NCBI GenBank assembly: GCA_013396635.1
Contig: WBMW01003831.1
Span: forward strand, 629,425 to 693,424
Source: Penelope pileata
Taxonomy: Eukaryota; Chordata; Aves; Galliformes; Cracidae
Direction: 5' to 3'
Length of the DNA stretch: 64,000 bases
Position numbers and translations under genes: made by a program
In this document: in pieces, positions 9,998-19,700 of the stretch
Numbering within the stretch: position 1 is the first letter of the stretch
Layout: every line of letters starts with the position of its first letter
Notes under the pieces: generated by a model
Told to the model about the DNA's origin: nothing
Databases searched by the model: none
The model's input: only the letters and a program-made list of their open reading frames with translations

Positions 9998-12900
9998 CTG
10001 TAACAAAACATGTAAGGACCATTAACCATGGAACTCAAATCCTTTATTTACTTTATTTATCTCCTTAGCACTTCACATGGCCTGAGGTTCCCTTCATCGA
10101 GTTTGTCTGAGAGAAGCACTGATTGTCCTCTCTAGATGTAGGACTTGCGGGATAGTGAAGTGCCTAAAGACAACTTACCCAGGCCAAGCTTGATCATCCT
10201 ATAGATGCGGTTGGCATGTGTCTGAGGATCTTCTAAACTGAAGCCAGAGGACAGGAGAGCTGTTTCGTACAGCAAGATGACAAGGTCCTTCACAGACTTG
10301 TCATTCTTATCAGCCTCCGCCTTCTGCCTCAGTGTTTCAATGATGGAATGATCAGGATTGATCTCCAGGTGCTTCTTTGCTGCCATGTATCCCATTGTAG
10401 AGTTGTCTCTCAGTGCCTGTGCTTTCATAATCCTCTCCATATTGGCAGTCCAGCCGTATGTACTTGTTACAATACAGCATGGAGAAGTCACCAAACGATT
10501 GGACACAACAACCTAGGAAAGTGAACATAAGTTTGTAACTTAACATCCACATACTTCCAATGAACCAGATCCCCACTGACTTAACCAACGTTCAACTTGA
10601 AGTCAGCACCAATTACCTTTTCTACTTTCTTCTCAAGAATATCTTTCATTATTTTGCAAAGGTTTTCAAATTTTGCTTTTTTCTCCTCCTGTTTCTTTTT
10701 CTCCTCTTCATCTTCTGGAAGCTCCAAGCCCTCTTTTGTTACAGAAACCAGGGTCTTGCCTTCAAATTCCTTCAGCTGCTGCACACAGTATTCATCAATA
10801 GGCTCAATCATGTAGATCACTTCCAGGCCATGCTTCCGAAGGCGCTCCACAAAAGCAGAGTTAGCCACCTGATCTTTTGTTTCACCTGCAAGCATAAATG
10901 CGAGTTTTGTTTGAGCCCCAGCACTGTAACATAGCAACTCATTTTCTGAAGAGCCTATGCAACTGAATGATGCTCCAAAAATGGCCGTTATCAGAAACAA
11001 CAGGGAACAAAGCAACAAATATGACAAACTACTGAAAAGATCTTGCTTGCCTGGTGAGATTCAAGCCTTTCAAACTCATGTGAAAGCTTGCAATAGTACA
11101 TTACTTTGGAAGAACACTGAGCCAAACCACAAAGCTATGTTAGAAGCATCTCAGAGACTAAAGCATCCTTTCCGGGCTTACAGGGAAAAAAATGTCAGGG
11201 AAGCTAGTTGTGCAAGGGCAACACACAACTTCAGCTTTGTCAGAAAGCCAGCTTAGGATTTATTCTTCCTCATCTCCAAGGAAGAATGACACTGAACGCT
11301 CTACTTCAAAACTGAAGTAATGCTTTTAGAGCAGCTATACCATTATAGATCATTAAGCTGCACAGTTCCAAAAAGAGAGCAGTTATCACTGCAGCACTCC
11401 GCTCAGGTTTGAGAAAAGGGAACATCCCAAGCCACCTTGCAAGTTTACTGGGAGTGCAGTGTTTCTACTACAAGAAACATTACTTCCAGCCACCTCTGCA
11501 GTCCTCATGGACAACACTGTAGTAGCAGCCATTACCACAACTCCATTCTGCATCGCTTTTAACAATGCATGCAGCAACTATTAATTCCAGAATACTATTA
11601 GTACTCAACCAACGTGACAGGAACATTAACTGTATCTTCTCAGGACACACAACCCCAATTTCTCAATCACAACTACATGATTGAGAAACACTGACAAGTA
11701 ATGTTCTGGAAAGCAGTGTAACTTCACTACAGAGACTATAAACTTTTTTATGTGAGTTACATTACTGCATCAAGAATTTTTCACACAAAAAAGCTTTATG
11801 CCAAGACAATTACCACATCTCTTCACCATGCTCTTGTATTGTGTAGCTACTCTACACAGGTAATTTTTGTTGCCAACTCACCAGTAATGTAGTAGACATG
11901 TTTCTGGTTTTCCTTCATGCGAGTGCAGTAGTCCTTCAGAGAAACCATTTCATCACCAGAGGCAGATGTGTAATACCTGAGTAACTCAGAAAGCTTCTTG
12001 CGGTTCTGGGAGTCTTCATGGATACCAAGCTACAGAAGTAGAAAAAACAATAGATCACCAAATGGTTCCTTTAAATAAATACTAAATTGTAGCAAGGTCT
12101 AGTATGTAGCAATCATCTGTACCTTATACAACCAGTATTAAAAAGACAACCAACCTTGATGTTCTTTGAGAACTGCTCATAGAACTTCTTGTAGTTCTCC
12201 TTGTCTTCAGCCAACTCGGTGAAAAGTTCCAAGCACTTCTTCACCAAGTTCTTCCGTATCACCTTCAGGATCTTGCTCTGTTGCAGCATTTCACGAGAAA
12301 TATTCAGAGGTAAATCCTCAGAGTCCACAACACCTCTCATGAAATCTGCAAGAAAGTTAAGAATTAGCTTCACAGGCCTTAAAGAACTGAAATTTACAAT
12401 CACTACTCGTAAGAGGCTTAGCCCTTTTGAATTACGAATTGGCTTCTACCAAGTTTTAACAAAACAAACTAAGCAGTCCCTTCAACTCCTCAGAAATGTC
12501 AATTCTTTTGAAGACTCAGTCTTTCCCACCCCCCATTTTTCTCTTTTAAATATTAACTTCGTGATTGCTAGGCAGTTTCTCTGGTATTCTAAGAAACATT
12601 TTTTTCTCCCATACTCACTCAGGTATTCAGGGATCAGCTCCTCACAGTTGTCCATGATGAAAACTCTGCGTACATACAGCTTGATGTTGTTTTTCTTCTT
12701 CCTGTTCTCAAACAGATCAAAAGGCGCACGCCGTGGGACAAACAGGAGGGCTCTGAATTCCAACTGACCTTCCACAGAGAAGTGCTGCAAGAAAACAAGA
12801 CAATTGTTTTATGGCTCTTCCCTAAGTAACATTTAAACAACTCTTCAAAAAAAAAAAGAAAACCTCAATGCAGTAAAGCAAGACATTAGAAAAACAAGCA

Positions 12901-15247
12901 TGTTCTCCAGCAAAACATCAGAATTCTGTAACCAGGAGAGCAGCTTGTGTTACTGTAGTGAGGCAAGCTGCTGGTACTTGATAGCAAAAGCTCCATGAAG
13001 GATGTGTGTTCTTACAGTACTTCCAGCCATGGACGCATAAAAACACTAACTACATCAAACTTACTCTATGCCCTTTCTGGAAACTAAGCTAGAAACCTAG
13101 CTGCTCTGCTCTCTTGGTTTGTATTTGAGATCAACTTTCAAATTTTGCAATTACATTTCCTGACTAAACTACATACAAGAAAAGCACTCACATTTCTATT
13201 TGCAATAAACTGAGGTGCACATTTGATAAGGTTGTAAATATAGGTTTAGAAATAGCCTAGCACACCTGTAGCAGAAGCACTACTCACACCACGTAGGTGT
13301 TCTAAACAGTATTACTCTTAATAAGCAACTTAATACAGTAAGACTCAAGAAAAAACAAGATTTTAAAACAGGCTTCAGGGCCAAACATTAATTGTGTTAT
13401 GAACAAGAACCTACCTTGACAGCCAAATGGTCCTCCCAGTCGTTAGTTAAACTCTTGTAGAACTCTCCGTATTCCTCATTGGTAATGTCATCTGGGTTCC
13501 TGGTCCAAATAGGCTTGGTCTTGTTGAGCTCTTCCTCATCAATGTACTTCTCCTTGATCTTCTTTTTCTTCTTCTTATCTCCATCTTTCTTTTCTTCTTC
13601 TTCATCAGAACCAACATCCTCAATCTCTGGTTTATCTTCAGTCTTCTCCTCCTTCTCTTCTTTTTCCTCTTCCTTCTCCTCAGCTTCATCATCACTCACT
13701 TCCTTATCACGCTCTTTCTCCACCTGCAACAGAGAACATTATTTGGATTTAGAAACCTACTGTATGAGCTCTACCAATTTTAGCATAAGCAGCCTTAAAA
13801 TTAAGGATGAGTCACGAACTGCAATCTAACTACATAAACAGGCTCAACGCCAAATTTCTGTCCTAGATATAGACACATCTTCCATTATTCAGTGCTATTT
13901 TGGTTCATGTGGTTTCATAGCGTACTTCATACTATTAGATTTCATTACAATTAATTCCACTAAGAATATCTCAAGATACAGATATATTTTAATTGTTTGG
14001 AAAACTGACAATTTTTTTTTTTTTTGAACTTCACCTTATTGAAGAGACTATTGATTAAGTCATATTTCAAGCAAGGTACGTACAAAGAGTCTAATAGGAT
14101 AGCCAATGAACTGAGAATGCTTCTTCACAATTTCCTTGATTCGCCGCTCTTCCAGGTATTCAGTTTGGTCTTCTTTAAGGTGTAGGATCACTTTTGTTCC
14201 ACGGCCCAGAGGTTCACCTGGAATGGAATTTAAAGGCATTATATTTATGCAGAAGCGAACTGAACTGTGACAAAATAAGAACATCTGCTTTTTAAAAGCA
14301 TACTCCTAAGAATTTCTTTACCACAAGCAAAAAACCACACTGTGTACACACGCAAGCTTACAGGCACTTCCTTCCTATTGCACGCACCACTTATTTGATT
14401 AACTTCAAGTTTCACTAATTACTCTGTTCATCTGTCATCTTTCAGAACCTACAGAAGTTTTTGCATGTGCCAACTTGAAACACTGAACTCTTCATGAAGA
14501 TACACCATTTACATTCCACTAGCACATAATATTACTCCAACTACGGATCTGATGTGTTTTTCCTCAACATAAGCATCTGAATCACTTGGTAATAAATCTT
14601 TAGAAAATGGGGAGCAGAAACACTCACCATTGTCAAGTCTAACAGTGAAAGATCCTCCAGCTGATGACTCCCAAGCATACTGCTCATCATCATTGTGCTT
14701 GGTGATCACTGTCACTTTTTCTGCAACCAGGTAGGCGGAATAGAAGCCAACACCAAACTGACCAATCATGGAGATATCAGCACCTGCCTGCAGGGCTTCC
14801 ATGAAAGCCTTGGTACCAGATTTGGCAATGGTACCAAGGTTGTTGACCAGGTCAGCTTTGGTCATTCCAATGCCAGTATCCACAATGGTCAGAGTGCGAT
14901 CATGCTTGTTTGGAATCAGGTTAATTTTCAGGTCTTTTCCAGAATCCAGCTTGCTTGGGTCAGTCAAGCTCTCATATCTGATCTTGTCCAGAGCCTACAA
15001 AAAACAGGCAAGCTTTAACATTCCCTACCTATTCCTAAACATCAGTAGTTGTATCAACAGAAGCCAGTGTAAGACCTCAAGTACTTACATCTGATGAATT
15101 AGAAATCAGCTCCCTCAAGAAGATTTCTTTATTGGAATAGAAAGTGTTGATGATCAAAGACATCAACTGAGCAATCTCAGCCTGGAAGGCAAAGGTCTCC
15201 ACCTCCTCCTCCATTGGTTGGTCCTGCGTTTGCACAGCTTCCGGCAT
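9888..15247 (-). CDS. HSP90AA1: HSP90AA1, heat shock protein HSP 90-alpha, complete
   Basis: This is a cytosolic ATP-dependent dimeric chaperone that matures kinases, steroid receptors and other clients with co-chaperones. Ten coding exons (listed separately) join to 2187 nt, 728 codons plus stop, the length of avian HSP90-alpha. Domains in order: N-terminal GHKL ATPase (about 1-220; ATP-binding residues E46, N50, D53 and the DTGIGM loop near 92), charged linker (about 221-280), middle domain (about 281-540; catalytic Arg 396 in SREMLQQ), C-terminal dimerisation domain with CC at 593-594 (inducible-isoform Cys pair) and terminal MEEVD for TPR co-chaperones. The start [11 protein letters not shown] is immediately preceded by the intron 1 acceptor. 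All introns are GT-AG. No damage is seen. The alpha rather than beta isoform is shown by the [11 protein letters not shown]-terminus and by the neighbour WDR20. Confidence 0.98.
10179..10512 (-). CDS. HSP90AA1: HSP90AA1 exon 10 (residues 582-692)
   Basis: C-terminal dimerisation exon beginning [20 protein letters not shown] (Cys 593-594). It runs through [12 protein letters not shown] to [14 protein letters not shown]. Acceptor ctttcctag, donor gtaagt. Confidence 0.97.
10617..10885 (-). CDS. HSP90AA1: HSP90AA1 exon 9 (residues 492-581)
   Basis: Exon with [20 protein letters not shown] and [11 protein letters not shown], followed by a Lys/Glu-rich helix. It covers the end of the middle domain and the start of the C-terminal domain. 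Donor gtaatt. Confidence 0.97.
11882..12029 (-). CDS. HSP90AA1: HSP90AA1 exon 8 (residues 443-491)
   Basis: Exon beginning [20 protein letters not shown] and ending KHVYYITG. It belongs to the middle domain and client-binding surface. Acceptor cttctgtag, donor gtgagt, phase 1. Confidence 0.97.
12155..12345 (-). CDS. HSP90AA1: HSP90AA1 exon 7 (residues 379-442)
   Basis: Middle-domain exon with [20 protein letters not shown]. It carries the catalytic-loop arginine (R396) that contacts the ATP gamma-phosphate in the closed state. Donor gttggt, a less usual but valid GT donor. Confidence 0.97.
12619..12784 (-). CDS. HSP90AA1: HSP90AA1 exon 6 (residues 324-378)
   Basis: Middle-domain exon ([20 protein letters not shown] to EELIPEYL). 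The donor is gtgagt, splitting the codon for Asn 379. The open frame running past it into the intron (LSEYGRKK) is not coding. A decayed copy is at 22440-22570. Confidence 0.97.
13415..13723 (-). CDS. HSP90AA1: HSP90AA1 exon 5 (residues 221-323), charged linker
   Basis: The exon begins [13 protein letters not shown] and runs through a long Glu/Lys-rich linker, then [20 protein letters not shown] at the start of the middle domain. Its low complexity produces a Ser-rich shadow frame on the plus strand. Donor AAG then gtagg. Confidence 0.97.
14084..14217 (-). CDS. HSP90AA1: HSP90AA1 exon 4 (residues 176-220)
   Basis: This exon completes the N-terminal domain ([17 protein letters not shown] to [12 protein letters not shown]). 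The donor is gtacgt. A diverged copy of this exon and of adjoining intron sequence lies at 24403-24537. Confidence 0.97.
14628..14994 (-). CDS. HSP90AA1: HSP90AA1 exon 3 (residues 54-175)
   Basis: This exon encodes the core of the GHKL ATP pocket: the [17 protein letters not shown] stretch and the glycine-rich lid [17 protein letters not shown]. The donor gtgagt splits codon 176 after its first base. A diverged copy of part of this exon lies at 25196-25345. Confidence 0.97.
15089..15247 (-). CDS. HSP90AA1: HSP90AA1 exon 2 (residues 1-53)
   Basis: This is the first coding exon. The acceptor ctccttacag abuts the ATG, so the whole 5' UTR lies in exon 1. It encodes the start of the ATPase domain up to NSSD, including E46, N50 and D53 of the ATP site. 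The donor is gtaagt. Confidence 0.97.
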
Positions 15248-16284
15248 CTGTAAGGAGATCAAGGAGAAATTTGATACTCAGCAGCTCCAGCTTGCTGCAC
15301 ATACCCACTTATGGGCAGCGACAATGGCATTTTGCGTTCAAGGCATTAACTATACTGCTCCAAATACGTTTTTTACATTAGTGTCCTAGTGGCGCACTAT
15401 CTGATATCCTACCCGTTCATGAGTTTTGAAAAAAATTGAAAAAGCAGAAGGGAAGACTAACCAGACTTCCTTTACATTCTGTTCTGCTTGCACTTAGTTT
15501 TTAACTGCAGACCCTTACCTCTCCCAATCTCAGACCTTCTGCAAGTTACAAAAAATACAGCTGAAAACTTGGCCCGGGACTTGAGATGCCAATTGTGCTG
15601 TTCTACGGCCAGCTTGCATTGGGAGTTTCTGTTTTAATGTCTACTTTCTCCGCTCTCTGAACTGTTGCACCTCCAGCCACACACAGTGCATGCAGAACTC
15701 GCTGAGCCCTAACTCGGGTATCGCTACAACTCCATTTCCTCATTAATCTGCCACACAAAGCCGCATCCTATAAACTTATTAACGGTCCTTCTGCGTGAAT
15801 CAAGGCTCAAAAAAGCCACATTCAGCTCAAAACGAGGAAAAAAAAAACTCTTCTCCACGACCCTGCTTTAATCGCAGAACGAACGATCAACAGCCGCAGC
15901 NCCGCTCCCCCCACGAATTCAAAGCGCCTCTGCAAGAAAAGCCCTCAGCGAAGCGGCCCCGCCGCCGCCCGCGGTCCCCTCCTGCAGCCCACTTGTCCCT
16001 CGAATGCCGCCACCATTCTGCACCTCCACAGCGAAAAACATGCAAAAATGAAGAACCCAGCGGGTAACAGAGCACCCCCATCCCGCCGCCTCCCCACCTT
16101 TTACCTATAGCATGAAATGAACTACGAACCCCCAGCCACATTTTACCATATAATTGTAAGTTGAAATAAATACCGCATTTCTTACGCCACGCGGCCCCCG
16201 CGCCCCCACAGCGCAGTTCTGGCGCACAGCCCCCGAGTGCCCCCGCCCGGGCGGGGCCTCACACAGCCCCGCTCCACCGCTCAC

Positions 16285-16360
16285 CTTGCAGCGGAGGAAG
16301 GGATCTCGGTCTCCTCACGAGATAAGCAAACGTGCTCTGCCCGCAGCTCTGCGCCTCCAC
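16285..16360 (-). other. HSP90AA1: HSP90AA1 exon 1, non-coding 5' UTR
   Basis: The splice donor CTGCAAG then gtgagc ends the exon at 16285. Its 5' end is placed about 30 bp downstream of the TATA box, so the right border is an estimate. Intron 1 (15248-16284) separates it from the ATG exon, the usual HSP90AA1 arrangement. Confidence 0.7.
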
Positions 16361-16389
16361 TAGTGCGCGCCCCCGGCCGCCCGCCCGCG

Positions 16390-16515
16390 TTATATACCGC
16401 CGGCGCCGCCTCCTTCCAGAACCATCGGGAACCTTCACTGACAGGCACGGGGGAGGGGGCGGCGGGGCGGGGCGCAGCGCCGCCGAGGGGCGGAGCCGGG
16501 CAGCTCTCAGCCAAT
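16390..16515 (-). promoter_or_regulatory. HSP90AA1: HSP90AA1 core promoter: TATA, heat-shock element, GC boxes, CCAAT
   Basis: Read on the minus strand, the promoter has TATATAA at 16396-16390. A heat-shock element lies at 16414-16436 as pentamers in perfect 5-bp register: TTC, GAA, (ATC), GAA, TTC, with only the middle unit off consensus. GC boxes (GGGGCGGGG type) lie at about 16464-16473 and 16487-16494. An inverted CCAAT lies at 16511-16515. HSF1 binds such arrays as trimers, so strong heat and proteotoxic stress induction is expected. The HSE sits only about 20 bp upstream of the TATA box. Confidence 0.85.
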
Positions 16516-16603
16516 AGCGGGCGGCCGCGAAAGGCGACCGTCAGAGCGCGGAGCTCGCGCGGGCGTTTGCCGTTACTTCAGCCCTCGGAGCGGGGGTGGG
16601 CTC

Positions 16604-16686
16604 TGCGCATGCGCCGAAGGCTGAGGCGGCTGTCGCTCTCCCCATTCGCTCGGGGAGGGGGTGGGGGGAAGGCGCGCGCATGCGCA
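16604..16686. promoter_or_regulatory. Pair of NRF1-type palindromes upstream of HSP90AA1
   Basis: Two near-perfect NRF1 sites, TGCGCATGCGCC at 16604-16615 and CGCGCATGCGCA at 16675-16686, lie about 200-270 bp upstream of the TATA box. NRF1 sites are typical of CpG-island promoters, often bidirectional ones, so a divergent plus-strand transcript is possible. I see no coding exon to go with it. Confidence 0.55.
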
Positions 16687-16799
16687 GTAGGCGCCCGGGG
16701 GCGGCGGTNGCACGGCGTGCCGCGTGAAGCGTTTTGCCTCAGCGGGAAAGGTGCTTAGCTTGTCACACAGCAGATATCGATCCGGAGGCTGCGCAGAGC

Positions 16800-19700
16800 C
16801 ATGCTGCTCAGTATACATGTAAAAAGAGCCAGGGGATCAAATCCAAGGAGCTCAGACGTACGTAGCAGTGCAGTTACTCAGGGTCCAGGTACTAGCAGAC
16901 ACCAGTGCTCTTTGGTTGGCTAGAGCCCCAAGCCTGGCTGCATCCCATGGAATTCCCAGGCTGTATGTGGCCTTTGCTGCCTGATCGGTGAGAGTATCCA
17001 CCGGTGTCCAAAGGGCACAGCTGCAGACGCCTGTCCCCATGCGTTCATGCAACATGCATGAAGGCTTTGGTAGGTACACGTCTCCATACAGCGAGCGGCT
17101 CTGTGATTAACGCCATGAGCAGGGGGTTATTTTTACATCCTGAACGACCTGATTGGGAGCAAGGAACTAAATGCAGATCGTCTGTGTCTCAGGAGAACGA
17201 TCTGCATCACGTGCTCCAGCGCAGGCTTCTAAAACTTTCTTCTTGGAGCTGATCCACTTTCGGAGATAAAAATACTAAGTGAATCTACATGTTAAAACTG
17301 TTCAGTGGTGGATGCATCCATCTAGAGAATCTCCCTGCTCTGAAGAACAGTACTGGTTTATTTGAGGAAAAAATGTATGCTGTGATGCAGTTTCTGTAGC
17401 AAAAATTCATCCCAGGACCAGCTTTTTGTCATTTCCTGCTGTCTCTTGGATGCACCCCAAACAGCTATCTAGGTCAGCATCCGACTGACCTGAGAATCCA
17501 ACTTCTTTACGCCTAACCTGCCTTATCTCAGTTAAGCATCCCAAATGACACTGGGTAGCATGCCCCACGGATTAGATAGTACGGTGCTTAGCTCTATGAG
17601 TGCATCTCACTGGAGATCCTTGTGCTGCATCTGACATTGTTCACTTCCATTATCCTGCAGTTCGTCCTAGACAAATATCTGACTGAATCGGAGCCCACAG
17701 GCTTGATTCTGTTGCAGCGTTATATTGTTCAGGGAGTTTCATTCATTTTTGTTATCTCCTCTGATGAAGACAATGCATTAAGTATATGTTTAAAACCAGT
17801 CAAATTAAAATCACAGCTTGCTTCATTGCAGTTTCTGCAGTGTCTGCATCGGGATCTGCGCTGGTGCAATGACTTACAGGACTCTGCCCTTCTAAACAGT
17901 GGTGTTACACCTGACACAATCAGCAGGGCAAACTACAGGGTCCTGTGGGTTATTTTAATTAGAAGGAAAATACATTTTTGTGTCAACAGTAATGCAAGGT
18001 TGGTGTAAGATTAGCTGTCACTCAGCGCCCAGAAGAAATTAAACAGTATGAGCAAAATTATTTACGCACAGTTCTAAGCTGGATTTCAGCCAATGCTCAG
18101 CCTAGAAAGTTCTGCGGTTCCACCCAGGCCACCTCACCTCTCTGCTGCGTACCCTGGTTCTTTCTGTGCTGGACCTTCCTCTGATCTGATTTTGTGGTGG
18201 TTCTCAACGCATTTCTTCTCCCAGACACTCACACCTACAAAATAATAGGTACCAAAATCTTTTCTAGAGTATTATGTGCTCCTTTCCTTGCGTGGTGACT
18301 GTGGTTTCAGGTGTACTGCGCTGCTTCACTTGCCTGCTTCCTTAAAGCAGCTTAATGGCTTTGTAACACCATCTAATGGTGGTGGCAGTTATACCCGATG
18401 TACCTTTAATGCTTTTTTTTTATATATAAGATTGCCCTGATGTAGTATAAATTCTGTATGACACCCCATTTAGGCTGAAACACTTTTACATTCAGATTCC
18501 ATCAACCGAAATGTTTATTAACATCTATTTGGGTCAAAACAACTCACATACTTTAGTGAGCTGCTAAGCTATTCATGCACATCTGTCCAGTATTTTTTTT
18601 TCCTGTAGTATCCTACTAAAATTATTTACGTGCTCTCCTTTTGAGATATCCAAAATTTCAAGATTGCCACTTACATCAAAATATTCAAGATATTTTTCTT
18701 AAGCAAATCTTTCTAATTGCTTGACTAATGTGGATTCACTCATTCAGACTTAGGGATATACTTAATATGAAGTATGTGAAGGCCTCTGGAAGGTTTTGCA
18801 TGTGTCTGCAGGATCACAGGCCTTCATATGGTCTGATGTCAATGTGACTGAAGCAGTCATGTTATTCTGTTTTTCTTTTGCGATTGAGTTATTTAGCTTT
18901 CAAAAGCAGTCTTCAAAAGCAGACTGATTTTTTTTGGAGGGGGGGGTGTCCAAATTGTTTGACTAATCCACTAGGAGAAGGTAAGCTCATACCAGACTGA
19001 GTTTTCTGAGCTCTGCTAAACACAAGTCCTGTGTGCCTATGTAAATATGTAAACTACTATGTTTATTACTATGTAAAGCTAGTATTTTCTTCAGGAATTT
19101 TGAATAGTTCTGTATTCTTCTTGTTCTGTTATGCAGTGAGGGCTTGTGAAGGCTGGCATTTTGTCTGTGGTTCTTCTGTTTTAAGTGATCACTGTTTTGT
19201 ATTGCTTCAGTTTTTGGCTAAAGTGTTCCAGACTTGGTTTCTGCCAATTCAGTTAATTTTGGGGGAAAATCTGTGCAAAATATTTCCCTTTTCTCAACTA
19301 AGAGATTAATATGCTTTCGTATTTCAACAAATAGTTCTATTATGAGGGGAATTGCTGAAGCCTGACATTCTCAAGTCCTTTGTTCTTGGCACAGTCACAT
19401 ACGTTTGCTCCATTCTATGTCCCCTAACCATTCGCACTATCCCAGATCCATCCATCCTTTGCTTTTCAGCCTGGACAAGAAGCAGCACGTACTGTGGCTG
19501 GTGCACACCCGTGCTTTGTGAACAGCCAGCCATTGCCTCCCGCTCTTACGCCAGCCAGACAGCGAGGATGAAGCTGGACTCTCCCTGCCCCTTCCTTCAA
19601 AACAGGAAACAAGAGGATGCATCTCTGCTACCCACCTATTCGTTTTCTAAGACTTTATTATCTCTGTGATCTCTATTCCTTTGTTAGCTTTATCTGAATT

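Larger units (their letters stand above)
15880..16760. other. CpG island over HSP90AA1 promoter and upstream flank
   Basis: Dense CG dinucleotides and high GC run from the 3' half of intron 1 through exon 1, the core promoter and some 350 bp upstream. Two N bases (15901, 16709) lie inside. Borders are visual estimates. Confidence 0.75.

Noticed and set aside
10560..10934. Phe/Leu-rich plus-strand frame
   Set aside because: Antisense shadow of HSP90AA1 exon 9.
12201..12767. 188-codon plus-strand open frame, the longest in the window
   Set aside because: It is the antisense shadow of HSP90AA1 exons 6 and 7 and the intron between them. The minus-strand reading is clearly the real HSP90 protein.
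13479..13829. Serine-rich plus-strand open frame
   Set aside because: It is the reverse strand of the Glu/Lys-rich HSP90AA1 linker. GAA/GAG repeats read backwards as Ser/Phe codons.
14695..15094. Two overlapping plus-strand frames of about 107 codons
   Set aside because: Antisense to HSP90AA1 exons 2 and 3, with no own start or splice context.
16237..16758. 173-codon plus-strand frame across the HSP90AA1 promoter
   Set aside because: Open frames are expected by chance in GC-rich CpG islands. It crosses the TATA box and heat-shock element and contains an N.
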